This document shows, in pieces, positions 26,323 through 34,568 of a stretch of DNA of 64,000 nt. The notes under the pieces are model-generated. The model did no database searches, was not told the origin of the DNA, and was given only the letters and a program-made list of their open reading frames with translations. Origin of the DNA: Microbacterium capsulatum. GTDB taxonomy: Bacteria; Actinomycetota; Actinomycetes; Actinomycetales; Microbacteriaceae. A program made the translations under genes and the position numbers. Positions within the stretch are counted from its first letter, which is position 1. Each line of letters opens with the position of its first letter. The stretch lies in NCBI RefSeq assembly GCF_030865425.1, contig NZ_JAVFCB010000005.1, positions 91,974 through 155,973 of the forward strand. The letters are read 5' to 3'.

Positions 26323-27827
26323 CCGTCGCCACCCTGTCGTCGCGGGCCGGTGGTCGTGCGACCGGATCCGGCGCCGTCATCCAGACGTTCCGCGTGCCGT
26401 GCGGCGCCGCGGATCAGCGCGGCATGCGCGGCGCGCATCGCCTGCACGCCGCCGCGATCGGGACCCTCCGTCGAGTGAGGAGACGCCCCGCTCCGCTCGG
26501 CGAGCACGGTCGCCGTGACGGCGGAGACCGCCGCGCCGAGCGTTGCGGCATTGGTCTGGGCGGCGGAGCGCCACCGGGCCGCGCGCACGCGCGCGTCGCT
26601 GACGAGGTCCGCCGGGCCCGTCGCATTGGGCACGAGCACGGAGCGCGCTACGTCGCGCGCGACCAGTTCGCGCGCCCCGCCGACGTCGCTGAGCACGAGC
26701 GGCAGGCCGATCGCCGAGGCCTCCGTGGCGGCCATCGGCCAGCCCTCGAAGAAGGAGTCCAGCACGAAGGCGTCCGCGGCCGCGAGCAGGGCCCCGGCGT
26801 CCGAGTTCCCCAGCAGGTGGATCCGGTCCGCGGCCGGAGAACAGCGCCGCACGGCGTCGGCGCGGCGCACCTCCGCCGCATCCGAGGGGTCGCCGGCCCA
26901 CACCAGGCGCACCGGCGCGGCGCCGTGCTCGATCGCCGCCGTGAACGCCGCGACGAGGCCCGCGGTGTTCTTCTGCGCGTCGTAGCGGGCGAGGCAGACG
27001 AAGACGACGTCCTCGCCGATCTCCGTGCCGACGACGTCCGACAGGGCTGACCGTGCGCGCCGGCGCTGTGCGGGCGACGGGGTGCGCACGGCCGGTGATC
27101 CGTTCGGGATCACGGTGGTGGGGGTGCCGTCGCCGATGCGGCGCCGGTGGAACGCGCTCACGGTCTCGCTCACGGCGACGGCCTGCGCCGAACGCGCCAT
27201 GAGGGCCGCGAACCGCGCCCAGCGGGCCCGCGTGAAGTGGATCTCCGTGTTGTGCATCACGGGGATCAGCGGGCGTCCGCTGTCCAGCGCTGCGCGCTCG
27301 AGCGGCGGCGGAGCGCTGTGCAGCTGGATGACGTCGGGGCGCGCGCGCCGGATCGCCTCGTGCGCGGCGGCGGTGTCGGCGGCGAGCAGCACCTCGATGC
27401 CGGCGGCGCGGAGGCGCGCGGCCCGCGCGCCGTCCTCCGGGCAGAGCACGACCGGATGCACTCCGTGCTCCGCGAGCCCGAGCGCGAGCATCTCGATGAC
27501 GGTGCCGATGCCGCCGACGTCGAGGCCGTCCGCGACGAGCAGGCACCGCACCGCGTCCGGCGCCGGTGTGGGGCGCGCCGCGTCGGCGGAGCCGGCCGGA
27601 ACGCCGTGACCCGCATCGGCGGGGTCGGCCGGATCGCCGTGACCCGCATCGGCGGGGTCGGCCGGCAGCGCGGCGAGCGAGCGCAGCGGCCGCGAGAACG
27701 CGGCCCGCGTCCAGCGGTGCACGTACCCGTAGCGCACCCGCGGCGGCAGCAGGTCCGTGGCGAGGATCAGCCCGCCCCACAGCGCCGCCGCGATCCGCGT
27801 CGCCCGCGTCCCCTCACGCGATCCCAT
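26319..27827 (-). CDS. Glycosyltransferase family 4 protein with N-terminal repeat insert
   Basis: The 502-residue GT4 enzyme has VADGLDVGGIGTVIEMLALGLAEHG near residue 92, VIPNGSPAVRTPS, a FVCLARYDAQKNTAGLV motif and the donor-site block DSFFEGWPMAATEASAIGLPLVLSDVGG with the E-x7-E pattern. Before the catalytic domain (residues about 54-87) it carries a DPADAGHG-type repeat encoded by a 33-bp tandem duplication. The last 60 residues are basic and disordered. It is the middle gene of the leftward 27840-25462 unit. Confidence 0.87.
   Translation of the reverse strand: MGSREGTRATRIAAALWGGLILATDLLPPRVRYGYVHRWTRAAFSRPLRSLAALPADPADAGHGDPADPADAGHGVPAGSADAARPTPAPDAVRCLLVADGLDVGGIGTVIEMLALGLAEHGVHPVVLCPEDGARAARLRAAGIEVLLAADTAAAHEAIRRARPDVIQLHSAPPPLERAALDSGRPLIPVMHNTEIHFTRARWARFAALMARSAQAVAVSETVSAFHRRRIGDGTPTTVIPNGSPAVRTPSPAQRRRARSALSDVVGTEIGEDVVFVCLARYDAQKNTAGLVAAFTAAIEHGAAPVRLVWAGDPSDAAEVRRADAVRRCSPAADRIHLLGNSDAGALLAAADAFVLDSFFEGWPMAATEASAIGLPLVLSDVGGARELVARDVARSVLVPNATGPADLVSDARVRAARWRSAAQTNAATLGAAVSAVTATVLAERSGASPHSTEGPDRGGVQAMRAAHAALIRGAARHAERLDDGAGSGRTTTGPRRQGGDG
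27603..27665. repeat. 33-bp tandem duplication inside a glycosyltransferase gene
   Basis: Two identical 30-bp copies start at 27603 and 27636 and are separated by 3 bp (33-bp period). The insertion keeps the frame and gives the repeated peptide DPADAGHG in the N-terminal linker of the GT4 protein. Identity of the copies suggests a recent duplication. Confidence 0.9.
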
Positions 27828-27839
27828 CGGTGCCCGTCC

Positions 27840-29030
27840 TCAGGCGAACCAGGGGAGGGGGCGGTTGCGCCGCGACGGCCAGAGCGGCGCGAGCGCGTCG
27901 GCGCTCACGCCGATCAGCGCCCAGCGCCCCGTGGACGCCGAGCTGCCCAGCACGTGCGGGTGCGCACCGAACGGCGACAGGGCGGCCTGCGAGTCGTCCT
28001 CCAGGCCCGCCACGAAGATCAGCTCGTCGGGCTCGCGGGCGGCGATCGCCGCCCGCGCGCGATCCGTGTCCGCCGTGGACACCGAGAACGGGCGGTCGAA
28101 CCGGGAGAGGTCGTCCGCGTGCTCCGCGGTGGCCTCGGGGTCCAGGTCGATGACGTGCAGCGAGCGAAGGCCCGAGATCTCGAGCACGTCGTCGATGAGC
28201 ATGCGGATGTCGGCGAACACCTGGGTGCTGTCCGGGCTGATCCGGTGCACCTCGCGGGCGACGTGCGACTCGCCCCACCAGATCCGCGCGCTGCGGAACC
28301 GGCGCAGCCCCTGGGCCAGGGAGTCGGCGAGGCCGTCGCGGTGCACGGTGCCGCAGGTGGTCTGGATCGGAAGCAGCTCGGGGTAGGCGTCGCCGACGTG
28401 TCGATGCGCGAGATCGAGCTTGGCGAGGTTCGTGCTGAGGCTGTTGTGCGTGAGCGGGATGTCGCGGGCCACCGCCCTGCGTCCCGCCCGACGCATCCGC
28501 AACGCGTACTCGACGCCGTAGGCGTGCCAGGCGAGCAGCGGATCCTCGGAGAGGGGCTCGACGAGCAGCTGCTCCTGCGGGACCATGAGCAGCACCTCGT
28601 CGAGGGTGTCGACGTCCCTGGGTTCGGGTGCGGGCTCGCCGATGCGCACGATCCGGTCGCGGATCCGCCCGATGATGCGCTTGTCGCCGTCGATGCCGAC
28701 CGCGCCCATGATGCCGATGTCCCCGGCGTCGAGGAGCTCTGCGGCGGCTTCCTCGAGGGCCGGCAGCGAGTGCAGCACCACGTCCTGGTGCACGAACACG
28801 ACGACCTCGTTGCGCGCCCGGCGCGCCCCGTCGTTGAGCGCCGCACCGGCCGAGGAGAACCGGTTCTCACGGTTGTCGACGGCGATGAGCTCGGTCTGCG
28901 GGGCGTCCGCGACCTGGGCCTCGACCGAGCGCCGCAGGCACGAGGAGAGCACCGGTTCGTCGTTGTAGACGCAGACGATCGAGACCGGTGCGCGTCGTCC
29001 GGCGGAGCGGGTCTGTGGCGTCGTCGTCAC
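27840..29030 (-). CDS. Glycosyltransferase family 2-like protein
   Basis: The 396-residue protein starts with a GT-A domain (PVSIVCVYNDEPVLSSCLRRSV), AVDNRENRFSSAGAALNDGA and the acidic motif VVVFVHQDVVL, which takes the place of DxD. IGIMGAVGIDG and the later DEVLLMVPQEQLL are also typical of a GT2 subgroup. The C-terminal third (LHVIDLDPEATAEH, EPDELIFVAGLEDDSQAAL) looks like an additional Rossmann-like region. The start is a GTG with TAGGAT seven bases before it, consistent with a leaderless transcript. It is the first gene of a leftward three-gene unit. Confidence 0.8.
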   Translation of the reverse strand: MTTTPQTRSAGRRAPVSIVCVYNDEPVLSSCLRRSVEAQVADAPQTELIAVDNRENRFSSAGAALNDGARRARNEVVVFVHQDVVLHSLPALEEAAAELLDAGDIGIMGAVGIDGDKRIIGRIRDRIVRIGEPAPEPRDVDTLDEVLLMVPQEQLLVEPLSEDPLLAWHAYGVEYALRMRRAGRRAVARDIPLTHNSLSTNLAKLDLAHRHVGDAYPELLPIQTTCGTVHRDGLADSLAQGLRRFRSARIWWGESHVAREVHRISPDSTQVFADIRMLIDDVLEISGLRSLHVIDLDPEATAEHADDLSRFDRPFSVSTADTDRARAAIAAREPDELIFVAGLEDDSQAALSPFGAHPHVLGSSASTGRWALIGVSADALAPLWPSRRNRPLPWFA

Positions 29031-29037
29031 CCCACCG

Positions 29038-29043
29038 ATCCTA
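29038..29043 (-). promoter_or_regulatory. Leaderless promoter -10 (GT2 gene, minus strand)
   Basis: TAGGAT on the minus strand ends seven bases before the GTG at 29030. The spacing places the transcript start at the start codon. It shares a 104-bp divergent gap with the mirror-image promoter of the gene at 29135. Confidence 0.65.
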
Positions 29044-29122
29044 ATCGACCCGACTCCGCGCAGGGGCGCGGAAAATCGCCTCTGACGGGCGGAAAGACGG
29101 TGCGGCGGAGGGGCGCTGTCGA

Positions 29123-29128
29123 TACGAT
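29123..29128 (+). promoter_or_regulatory. Leaderless promoter -10 (GT2 gene, plus strand)
   Basis: TACGAT ends six bases before the GTG at 29135, so transcription should begin at or next to the start codon. No ribosome site precedes the GTG. Same pattern as at glmS, acpS, coaA and ppx in this window. Confidence 0.7.
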
Positions 29129-29134
29129 GATCGC

Positions 29135-30034
29135 GTGAGCGTGGACGTTGCCGTCGTCGTGGTGACCTACAACAGCGAGGAGCACGTCTCCGCGCTCCTC
29201 GACAGCGTGCCGGCCGCCCTCGGGGACGCCGTCGCCTCCGTCGTGGTCGTCGACAACGGCTCCACCGACCGCACGCTCGAGATCCTGGACGCGCGCGACG
29301 ACTGCACGGTCGTGCGCTCCACGAACGTCGGTTACGCCGGGGGGATGAACCGGGCGGTGGCGGAGTCCCCGCCGGCCCGTGCGATCCTGATCCTGAACCC
29401 GGACGCGGCGCTCGATGCGGGCGCCGTGCCGCGCATGCTCACGGTGCTCGACCGGCCGGGGGTGGGCATCGTCGCTCCGCGGGTCCGCGAGGCGGACGGC
29501 GGGCTCTCGCCCACGCTGCGCCGCGCGCCGACGCTGGGCCGGGTCGGCGGGCTGAGCTTCACGCAGCGCCCCGCCTTCGCGGAGCGGATCGAGGATCCGG
29601 CCGCGTACGAGACCGAGCATGACGTGGACTGGGCGGTGGGCGCCATCCTGCTCGTCGACTCGGACTGCTACCGCGCACTCGGCGGGATGGATGAGTCGTT
29701 CTTCCTGTACTCGGAGGAGACGGATCTCAGCCTCCGCGCGGCGGACGCCGGCTGGTCGACGCGGTACACGCCGGACGCCGGCGCCGTGCACGTCGGCGGC
29801 GGATCCGGCGAGAGCTCGAGGACCCACGTCATGAAGATCCTGAACCGGATCCGGCTGTACCGCCGCCGCAGCGGCCCGGTCCGCGGGGCGCTCTACTTCT
29901 GGCTCAGCGTCGGCGTCGAGGTCCGTCGTGGCGTGTTCGGACGAGGCCGCTCCTGGACAGCGGTCAGGGCGCTCCTGAAACCATCGGAGCGCCCTGACGT
30001 GCTGGGGTTGGGGGATCGGCTCATCCCGCGCTGA
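29135..30034 (+). CDS. Glycosyltransferase family 2 protein (rhamnosyltransferase-like)
   Basis: The 299-residue GT-A enzyme has the full order of motifs of WbbL-type transferases: VAVVVVTYNSEEHVSALLDSV, VVVDNGSTDRTLEI, RSTNVGYAGGMNRAV, ILILNPDAALDAGAV (donor-binding acidic motif), WAVGAILLVDSD and MDESFFLYSEETDLSLRAADAGW. WbbL enzymes move rhamnose from dTDP-rhamnose; the donor here is not proven. A 13-bp perfect hairpin lies within its last 25 codons, and it converges on the beta-helix gene with a 6-bp gap. Confidence 0.88.
   Translation: MSVDVAVVVVTYNSEEHVSALLDSVPAALGDAVASVVVVDNGSTDRTLEILDARDDCTVVRSTNVGYAGGMNRAVAESPPARAILILNPDAALDAGAVPRMLTVLDRPGVGIVAPRVREADGGLSPTLRRAPTLGRVGGLSFTQRPAFAERIEDPAAYETEHDVDWAVGAILLVDSDCYRALGGMDESFFLYSEETDLSLRAADAGWSTRYTPDAGAVHVGGGSGESSRTHVMKILNRIRLYRRRSGPVRGALYFWLSVGVEVRRGVFGRGRSWTAVRALLKPSERPDVLGLGDRLIPR
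29963..29998. terminator. Terminator-like hairpin embedded in the 3' end of the GT2 gene
   Basis: GTCAGGGCGCTCC (29963-29975) and its exact complement GGAGCGCCCTGAC (29986-29998) form a 13-bp stem with a 10-base loop. It lies 36 bp before the stop codon and between two convergent genes, so it probably stops transcription from both directions although there is no T-run. Confidence 0.6.
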
Positions 30035-30040
30035 GCGCGG

Positions 30041-31792
30041 TCACTGCTCCACCCGGGCGATGGCCGTGCCGTCGCTGTAGCGGTTGGCCTGCCAGATGTT
30101 CCCGTTCGGGGCGCCGATCGCGTTGAGGCTGTTCGTCGGCCCGAACACCCCGCACTTGCCCGAGCCGCCCCGGGCGAACAGGTTGTTCGTGACCGTGAGG
30201 TTGTGGGTGTCCGGGTAGGGCTTGCCCGGGTAGTAGCCCGGGTTGAGGCAGTATCCGGCCTGGGTGTTCAGCCCGGAGGCGCTCATGTCGAACGTCGACG
30301 CCAGGTAGTTGTGGTCGATCGTGATGTTCTGGATCGGCCCGAAGTCGCCGTAGAACCCGATCACCGCGGAGCACCCCGCATCGCTGCCCGGGTTGGACGT
30401 GCTCTCCCAGTCGCCGCAGCTCGCGTAGTTGTGCAGGATGCGGAAGTCGTTCGTGCCGTTTCCGCCGAAGGCGTTGTAGTGGTACGAGCCGCCCAGCTGC
30501 ATGCCGTGCACCCAGTTGTCCGCGGCCTCGCAGTGCGTGTCGCACTTGATGACGCCTTCGCCGCCGTGGGAGTTGACCCGGTAGGCGAAGAAGTTGCTGC
30601 GCCCGATGTTCTCCCACCACGGCAGGTCCGAGGGGTGCACTTCGGTGTCCTCGATGAGGACCGGTCCGTAGCTGGCCTGCTCGCTGTAGATCACGCCCTT
30701 CACGAGCGAGTTGCGGATGGTCACGCAGGGGGTGTCCTTGGACGTCGTGCCGTTGCCGGCCTGCACGATGATCGTGTCGTTGACGATCTTCGAATCGATC
30801 ACGACGCCGCAGCTCGTGATGGTCGTCGGTCCGGTGTACGTCGTCAGGGTGACGGGCGCCCGCGTGTCACCGGGCAGGCCGTGCGGATAGCCGGTGTTCT
30901 GCGGCCCGGGCCAGCAGCCGCCCCAGGGGTCGGCGCCGCCGGGGGTGTTCGCGCTTCCGACGCAGCCGGCGCTCGAGACCGGCGGCGTGGTGGTGCCGGG
31001 GACGGTCACGGCCGGAGGCGCGGTCGAGGTCGGCGGGGTGGTCGGCGCGGGGCTCGGCTTCGCCATCGTCGTGGGCGCCGGAGTCGGCGTGGTCGTGGCC
31101 GGGGCGGTGGGCCTCGGCGACGTGCTCGGCTTCGGCGACGTGGTGGGCGCCGTCACCGCCTGAGCGTGGTGCCCCGTGCGATGGAAGACCACGTCGACGA
31201 GGTAGTTGGATCCGCGATAGGTCGACTTCGGGACGGCGTCCGTGTGGCCGTAGCGGTAGACGCCGGCGTCGGCGCGCAGCGAGAAGCCGTTCACCTGCTT
31301 CGCGGTGGTGAGGTCGTTCTCGGTGGCGGCGTATCCGCCGTTCGGGGCGTTGTAGGAGGCCACGTAGGTGCGGCCGCCGGTGAGCGGGACCGGGGCGTCC
31401 AGCGGGATGGTCCGCCAGCCGACCGTCTGGGACGTGGGGAACGACTTGTGCGCGAGCACGGCGCCGTCCGACGACCACAGCGTCGCATCGGTGACGCCGC
31501 GGGCGTCGCTGCCCTGGTAGTACCGCAGCGCGGTGACCTCGCCGGTGCGGTCAGGGGTGAACGTGATGCCGAGCTCGACCGCCTTGTGGTCGGGTTCGGC
31601 GGCGACCTTCGGGGTCATGGTGTCGGGGAACATGCTGACGGCGGCGTCGGCGGACGAGGGCGCGAACGCGCCGGTGACGGCCGCGAAGGTGCCGGCTGCG
31701 ACGACGAGCGCTGCGCCTGCGGCGATGAAGGCGAATCGGGAACGGCGGGAACGGATACGACGAAGCGATGTGCGTGTGGGGGAGGGATTCAT
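30041..31792 (-). CDS. Secreted DUF4082 plus right-handed beta-helix protein
   Basis: The 583-residue exported protein starts with a twin-Arg-rich basic region and hydrophobic signal (RFAFIAAGAALVVAAGTFAA, cleavage near SSADA). Residues about 54-205 are one DUF4082 domain (VTALRYYQGSDARG, YRGSNYLVDVVFHR) like those in the giant protein at 3.8 kb. A Pro/Thr/Ser linker (about 210-280) leads to a C-terminal beta-helix with repeated Asn-rich turns (NFFAYRVNSHGGEG, NITIDHNYLASTFD, NLTVTNNLFARGG), the fold of many polysaccharide lyases and hydrolases. It may bind or cleave the exopolysaccharide made here. No ribosome site is evident at the ATG. Confidence 0.82.
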   Translation of the reverse strand: MNPSPTRTSLRRIRSRRSRFAFIAAGAALVVAAGTFAAVTGAFAPSSADAAVSMFPDTMTPKVAAEPDHKAVELGITFTPDRTGEVTALRYYQGSDARGVTDATLWSSDGAVLAHKSFPTSQTVGWRTIPLDAPVPLTGGRTYVASYNAPNGGYAATENDLTTAKQVNGFSLRADAGVYRYGHTDAVPKSTYRGSNYLVDVVFHRTGHHAQAVTAPTTSPKPSTSPRPTAPATTTPTPAPTTMAKPSPAPTTPPTSTAPPAVTVPGTTTPPVSSAGCVGSANTPGGADPWGGCWPGPQNTGYPHGLPGDTRAPVTLTTYTGPTTITSCGVVIDSKIVNDTIIVQAGNGTTSKDTPCVTIRNSLVKGVIYSEQASYGPVLIEDTEVHPSDLPWWENIGRSNFFAYRVNSHGGEGVIKCDTHCEAADNWVHGMQLGGSYHYNAFGGNGTNDFRILHNYASCGDWESTSNPGSDAGCSAVIGFYGDFGPIQNITIDHNYLASTFDMSASGLNTQAGYCLNPGYYPGKPYPDTHNLTVTNNLFARGGSGKCGVFGPTNSLNAIGAPNGNIWQANRYSDGTAIARVEQ

Positions 31793-32002
31793 AACCGGTA
31801 TTTCGATGGATTCAGACGCAGATGGGGGGTCTGCAACATAACGAACGAGTTAAGACAGTATCTGTTCGGTTCCGCGGAACCTCGCGGAATTTTCAGGACT
31901 CTCCCGGTATGCCGATATTCCTCCTCCTCGATATTTCGATATTTCAATATTCCGATGCGAATCGCATGAGAGCGCATTCGTGTCGAAATGCGGCCCCGGC
32001 GC
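31793..32002. promoter_or_regulatory. AT-rich control region with nested palindromes
   Basis: This 210-bp gap upstream of the minus-strand beta-helix gene and downstream of the deacetylase gene is far richer in A and T than its surroundings. It holds a perfect palindrome GGTTCCGCGGAACC, the mirror ATGCGAATCGCAT, and repeated CGATATTT/CAATATTC units. It is probably the promoter and operator region of the beta-helix gene. No protein-coding signal is apparent. Confidence 0.5.
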
Positions 32003-32656
32003 TCAGCGCAGACGCTTGAGCACGGCCTTTCCGAGCCGCACGGCGTCGCCCGGACCCGCGCGGTGCGCGAGGATTCCGCGCACCGACTCGACGCTGTCCG
32101 TCGCCGTGACGCTGTACCGCGGGCTCAGCCAGGCGCGCTCGACCGCGGGCATCCGGTCGCTCGTGAAGACCCGCTCGTAGCCGGTCGCACGCAGGCGCTG
32201 CAGCAGCGCGCGGTCGTAGCGGCCCAGCGGGAGCGCGGCATGCCGGATCGTCGTCCCACCGGCCCGCTCGAGCGCGGCGCGGGCGTCGATGAGTTCGCGC
32301 TGCGCCTCGCCGGGCTCGAGGCCCCGCCAGGGGATGTGCGCCCACCCGTGCGTGCCGATGCGCATCCCGGCGGCCCGCAGTCGCACGAGGGCCTCGGGAT
32401 CCAGGCTGTCCGGATCCTGCAGGCGGCCGGCGAGCGCGAAGAACGTCGCGGTCAGGCCGCGTTCCGCGAGGGCGGGCAGCGCGATGTCCACGTCGGAGCG
32501 GTTGCCGTCGTCGAAGCTCAGGTCGACGTCGTCGCGGCCGGGCAGCAGGTCGAGGACGCGGAGGAGCAGATCCTCGGCGACCCAGTAGTGCGCCTCGCCC
32601 GGCTCGCGCTCGCGACGCGGTACCCCGATGCCGTGGAAGCAGAGATGGGTCCTCAT
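32003..32656 (-). CDS. Polysaccharide deacetylase family protein (NodB homology)
   Basis: The 217-residue protein has the NodB first motif VDLSFDDGNRSDVDIALP, MRIGTHGWAHIPWRGL with the metal-binding His-x3-His-like segment (THGWAHI), and TIRHAALPLGRYD as the later catalytic block. It would remove N- or O-acetyl groups from a glycan. No signal peptide is visible, so it may act on a cytoplasmic intermediate, unusual for the family. The start ATG at 32656 overlaps the upstream GT2 gene by 4 bp; the frame is open further upstream but only as a shadow of that gene. Confidence 0.82.
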   Translation of the reverse strand: MRTHLCFHGIGVPRREREPGEAHYWVAEDLLLRVLDLLPGRDDVDLSFDDGNRSDVDIALPALAERGLTATFFALAGRLQDPDSLDPEALVRLRAAGMRIGTHGWAHIPWRGLEPGEAQRELIDARAALERAGGTTIRHAALPLGRYDRALLQRLRATGYERVFTSDRMPAVERAWLSPRYSVTATDSVESVRGILAHRAGPGDAVRLGKAVLKRLR

Positions 32657-33543
32657 GACGGTCCCGCCTTCTGCGGCTCCGTGCCGGGCGTCCGCGTGCT
32701 CTCGTCGCGGCCCCAGTCGCCACTCGGGCTGCGGCGGGCGCGGACCGCGGCGAGCAGGGTGATCGCGAGGTAGGCCACCGCGGCCGGGGCGAGGCGCTGG
32801 TCGTGCCGCACCACGTCGCGCAACCACGACCAGCGGTCCGCGGAGCGCACGGCCACGCCCTCCGTCTCGGCCGCGCGCCGCATCTCCGCGTTGCCGCGGC
32901 GCACCCGGACCAGCCGGCGGACGAGGTCCGCGGTGGTGCGCGGGGACTCCACCTCCACGACGACCCCGGCGACCTCGCTCTTCTCCGCTTCGGCGAACTG
33001 CGCGTCCAGGAAGAGATCGTCCGCGGTCAGGGCGGGGAACTCCGCGAAGCGTGCGCGCCCGGCCTCGGAGACGACGATGAGCCCGCGGCCGAACAGGCCG
33101 GAGCGGAACACGGGCAGGCGCTGGTTGATGCGGAAGTAGGCGCGCACCGGCCAGGTCCGGCCCGTGGTGACGACGCGGCGCACGGGCATCGTCGCGAGCA
33201 CACCGGGGCGCTCGCGGAGCGCCGCCGCCAGCGCTCCCAGCGCTCCCGCCGGCGGGACGATGTCGGCATCGAGGTAGACCCGCGGGAACCCCACGGCGAC
33301 GCGCTCGGCGGCGTTGAGCGCCCCCGGCTTGCCGGGCTCGGGGCGCTCCACCACCTGTGCGCCCCGCGCCCGTGCGATCTCGGCCGTCGCGTCGGAGCAT
33401 CCGTTGGCGCTCACGATGACCTGCAGCGGCACGCCCTGCACGGCGGGGGTCAACGCGTCGAGGCACCGGCCGATCACGGCCTCCTCGTCGTGCGCGGCGA
33501 TGATAACGCTCACCGGGACCCGGCCCTGCGCATCGGCGCTCAT
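32653..33543 (-). CDS. Glycosyltransferase family 2 protein
   Basis: The 296-residue GT-A enzyme has VSVIIAAHDEEAVIGRCLDAL, VIVSANGCSDATAEIAR, GKPGALNAAERVAVGFPRVYLDADIVPP (acidic DAD donor motif) and FPALTADDLFLDAQFAEAEK as the catalytic acidic block. A hydrophobic segment near the C terminus (AAVAYLAITLLAAVRA) suggests membrane association. It is flanked with 4-bp overlaps by the deacetylase and beta-propeller genes in a leftward operon. Confidence 0.87.
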   Translation of the reverse strand: MSADAQGRVPVSVIIAAHDEEAVIGRCLDALTPAVQGVPLQVIVSANGCSDATAEIARARGAQVVERPEPGKPGALNAAERVAVGFPRVYLDADIVPPAGALGALAAALRERPGVLATMPVRRVVTTGRTWPVRAYFRINQRLPVFRSGLFGRGLIVVSEAGRARFAEFPALTADDLFLDAQFAEAEKSEVAGVVVEVESPRTTADLVRRLVRVRRGNAEMRRAAETEGVAVRSADRWSWLRDVVRHDQRLAPAAVAYLAITLLAAVRARRSPSGDWGRDESTRTPGTEPQKAGPS

Positions 33544-34568
33544 CGGGCCACCACCGTCGGCGACCAGGCGTGCGGGATCAGCACCGTCGGCGTGCCGCCC
33601 CCGTCGGCGGCCAGCTTCCAGACGTCGGAGTCGCCGGGCGTCGCGTTCGGCACGCCGTAGAGCAGGGTGGCGTCGTCGAGCCACACGATCTGGTCGTCGA
33701 TGCTGCGCTTCTCGACGCTCAGCACGGTGACCTTCCCTGAAGCGATGTCGTACACGGCCGGCGTCCAGTGCACCGTCGCGCCCGAGCCGCCGGTCACCCG
33801 CTTGAACGCGATGCGCGTGCCGTCGGGCGAGAGCGACGGGCACTCGACCGCGTCGAGAACCGAGGTCATGGTGCGCGTCGCGATGTCGCCCTTCACCAGA
33901 TAGGTGCGCCCGGCGGTCGTCATGCCGACCGTCGCGTAGAACGTGTTGTCGTCGATGAAGCTGATGCCCCAGTAATTGCGGTCGAGGGGTGCGCTCGGCT
34001 GTCCGTCGATGAGGAGGGTCCAGGTCTCGAGCGGCGGCACCCCGGATCCGTCGGAGACCCGGCGGATCTCGGTGTCGGTCGAGAAGCCGATCGTGGCGTA
34101 GGCGTGGCCGGTCACGAACGACGTCGTCGCGACCATCGTGCCGTCCGGGGAGAAGCGGGTGCGACTGGGGACGCCGGGCAGCGCCCACTGGGCGCGCTGC
34201 GTCTTCCCCGACGCATCGTAGATGCGCGCCGAGTAGGTGGGCGTGATGCTGCGCTCGGAGGAGAGGCAGGACATGGCGTCGGTCGTCGCGGCGACGCGAT
34301 CGCAGGCCGGATCCAGAATGCTGCGGGCGCCGGTCGGATCCGCGAGCGGGACGACGGCGACATGACCGTAGCCCTGTCCGGTCGCGGTGTTGCGGAACAC
34401 GATCCGGGCGCCCGTGACAGGGGTGCCGGGTGCGGAGGTGCCGACGGCGGCGGGGGCGTCCTGCTGGCTCCGGTACTGCGACCAGGCGGAGAGGCCGACC
34501 GCGGTGGTCCCGCCGAGCGCGAGCACCGAGACGACGATGATGAGCAGCCACTTGGCGCGGGTGCTCAT
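33540..34568 (-). CDS. Membrane-anchored beta-propeller-like protein (TolB/WD40-like)
   Basis: The 342-residue protein has an N-terminal anchor (WLLIIVVSVLALGGTTAVGL) and an external region with several propeller-like blades marked by TRFSPDGTMVATTS, CPSLSPDGTRIAFKRVTGG and TLLYGVPNATPGDSDVWKL. This resembles TolB or PD40 repeats. It is coupled to the GT2 and MFS genes by 4-bp overlaps. A scaffold or sensor role at the cell surface is plausible; no enzymatic motif is recognised. Confidence 0.7.
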   Translation of the reverse strand: MSTRAKWLLIIVVSVLALGGTTAVGLSAWSQYRSQQDAPAAVGTSAPGTPVTGARIVFRNTATGQGYGHVAVVPLADPTGARSILDPACDRVAATTDAMSCLSSERSITPTYSARIYDASGKTQRAQWALPGVPSRTRFSPDGTMVATTSFVTGHAYATIGFSTDTEIRRVSDGSGVPPLETWTLLIDGQPSAPLDRNYWGISFIDDNTFYATVGMTTAGRTYLVKGDIATRTMTSVLDAVECPSLSPDGTRIAFKRVTGGSGATVHWTPAVYDIASGKVTVLSVEKRSIDDQIVWLDDATLLYGVPNATPGDSDVWKLAADGGGTPTVLIPHAWSPTVVAR

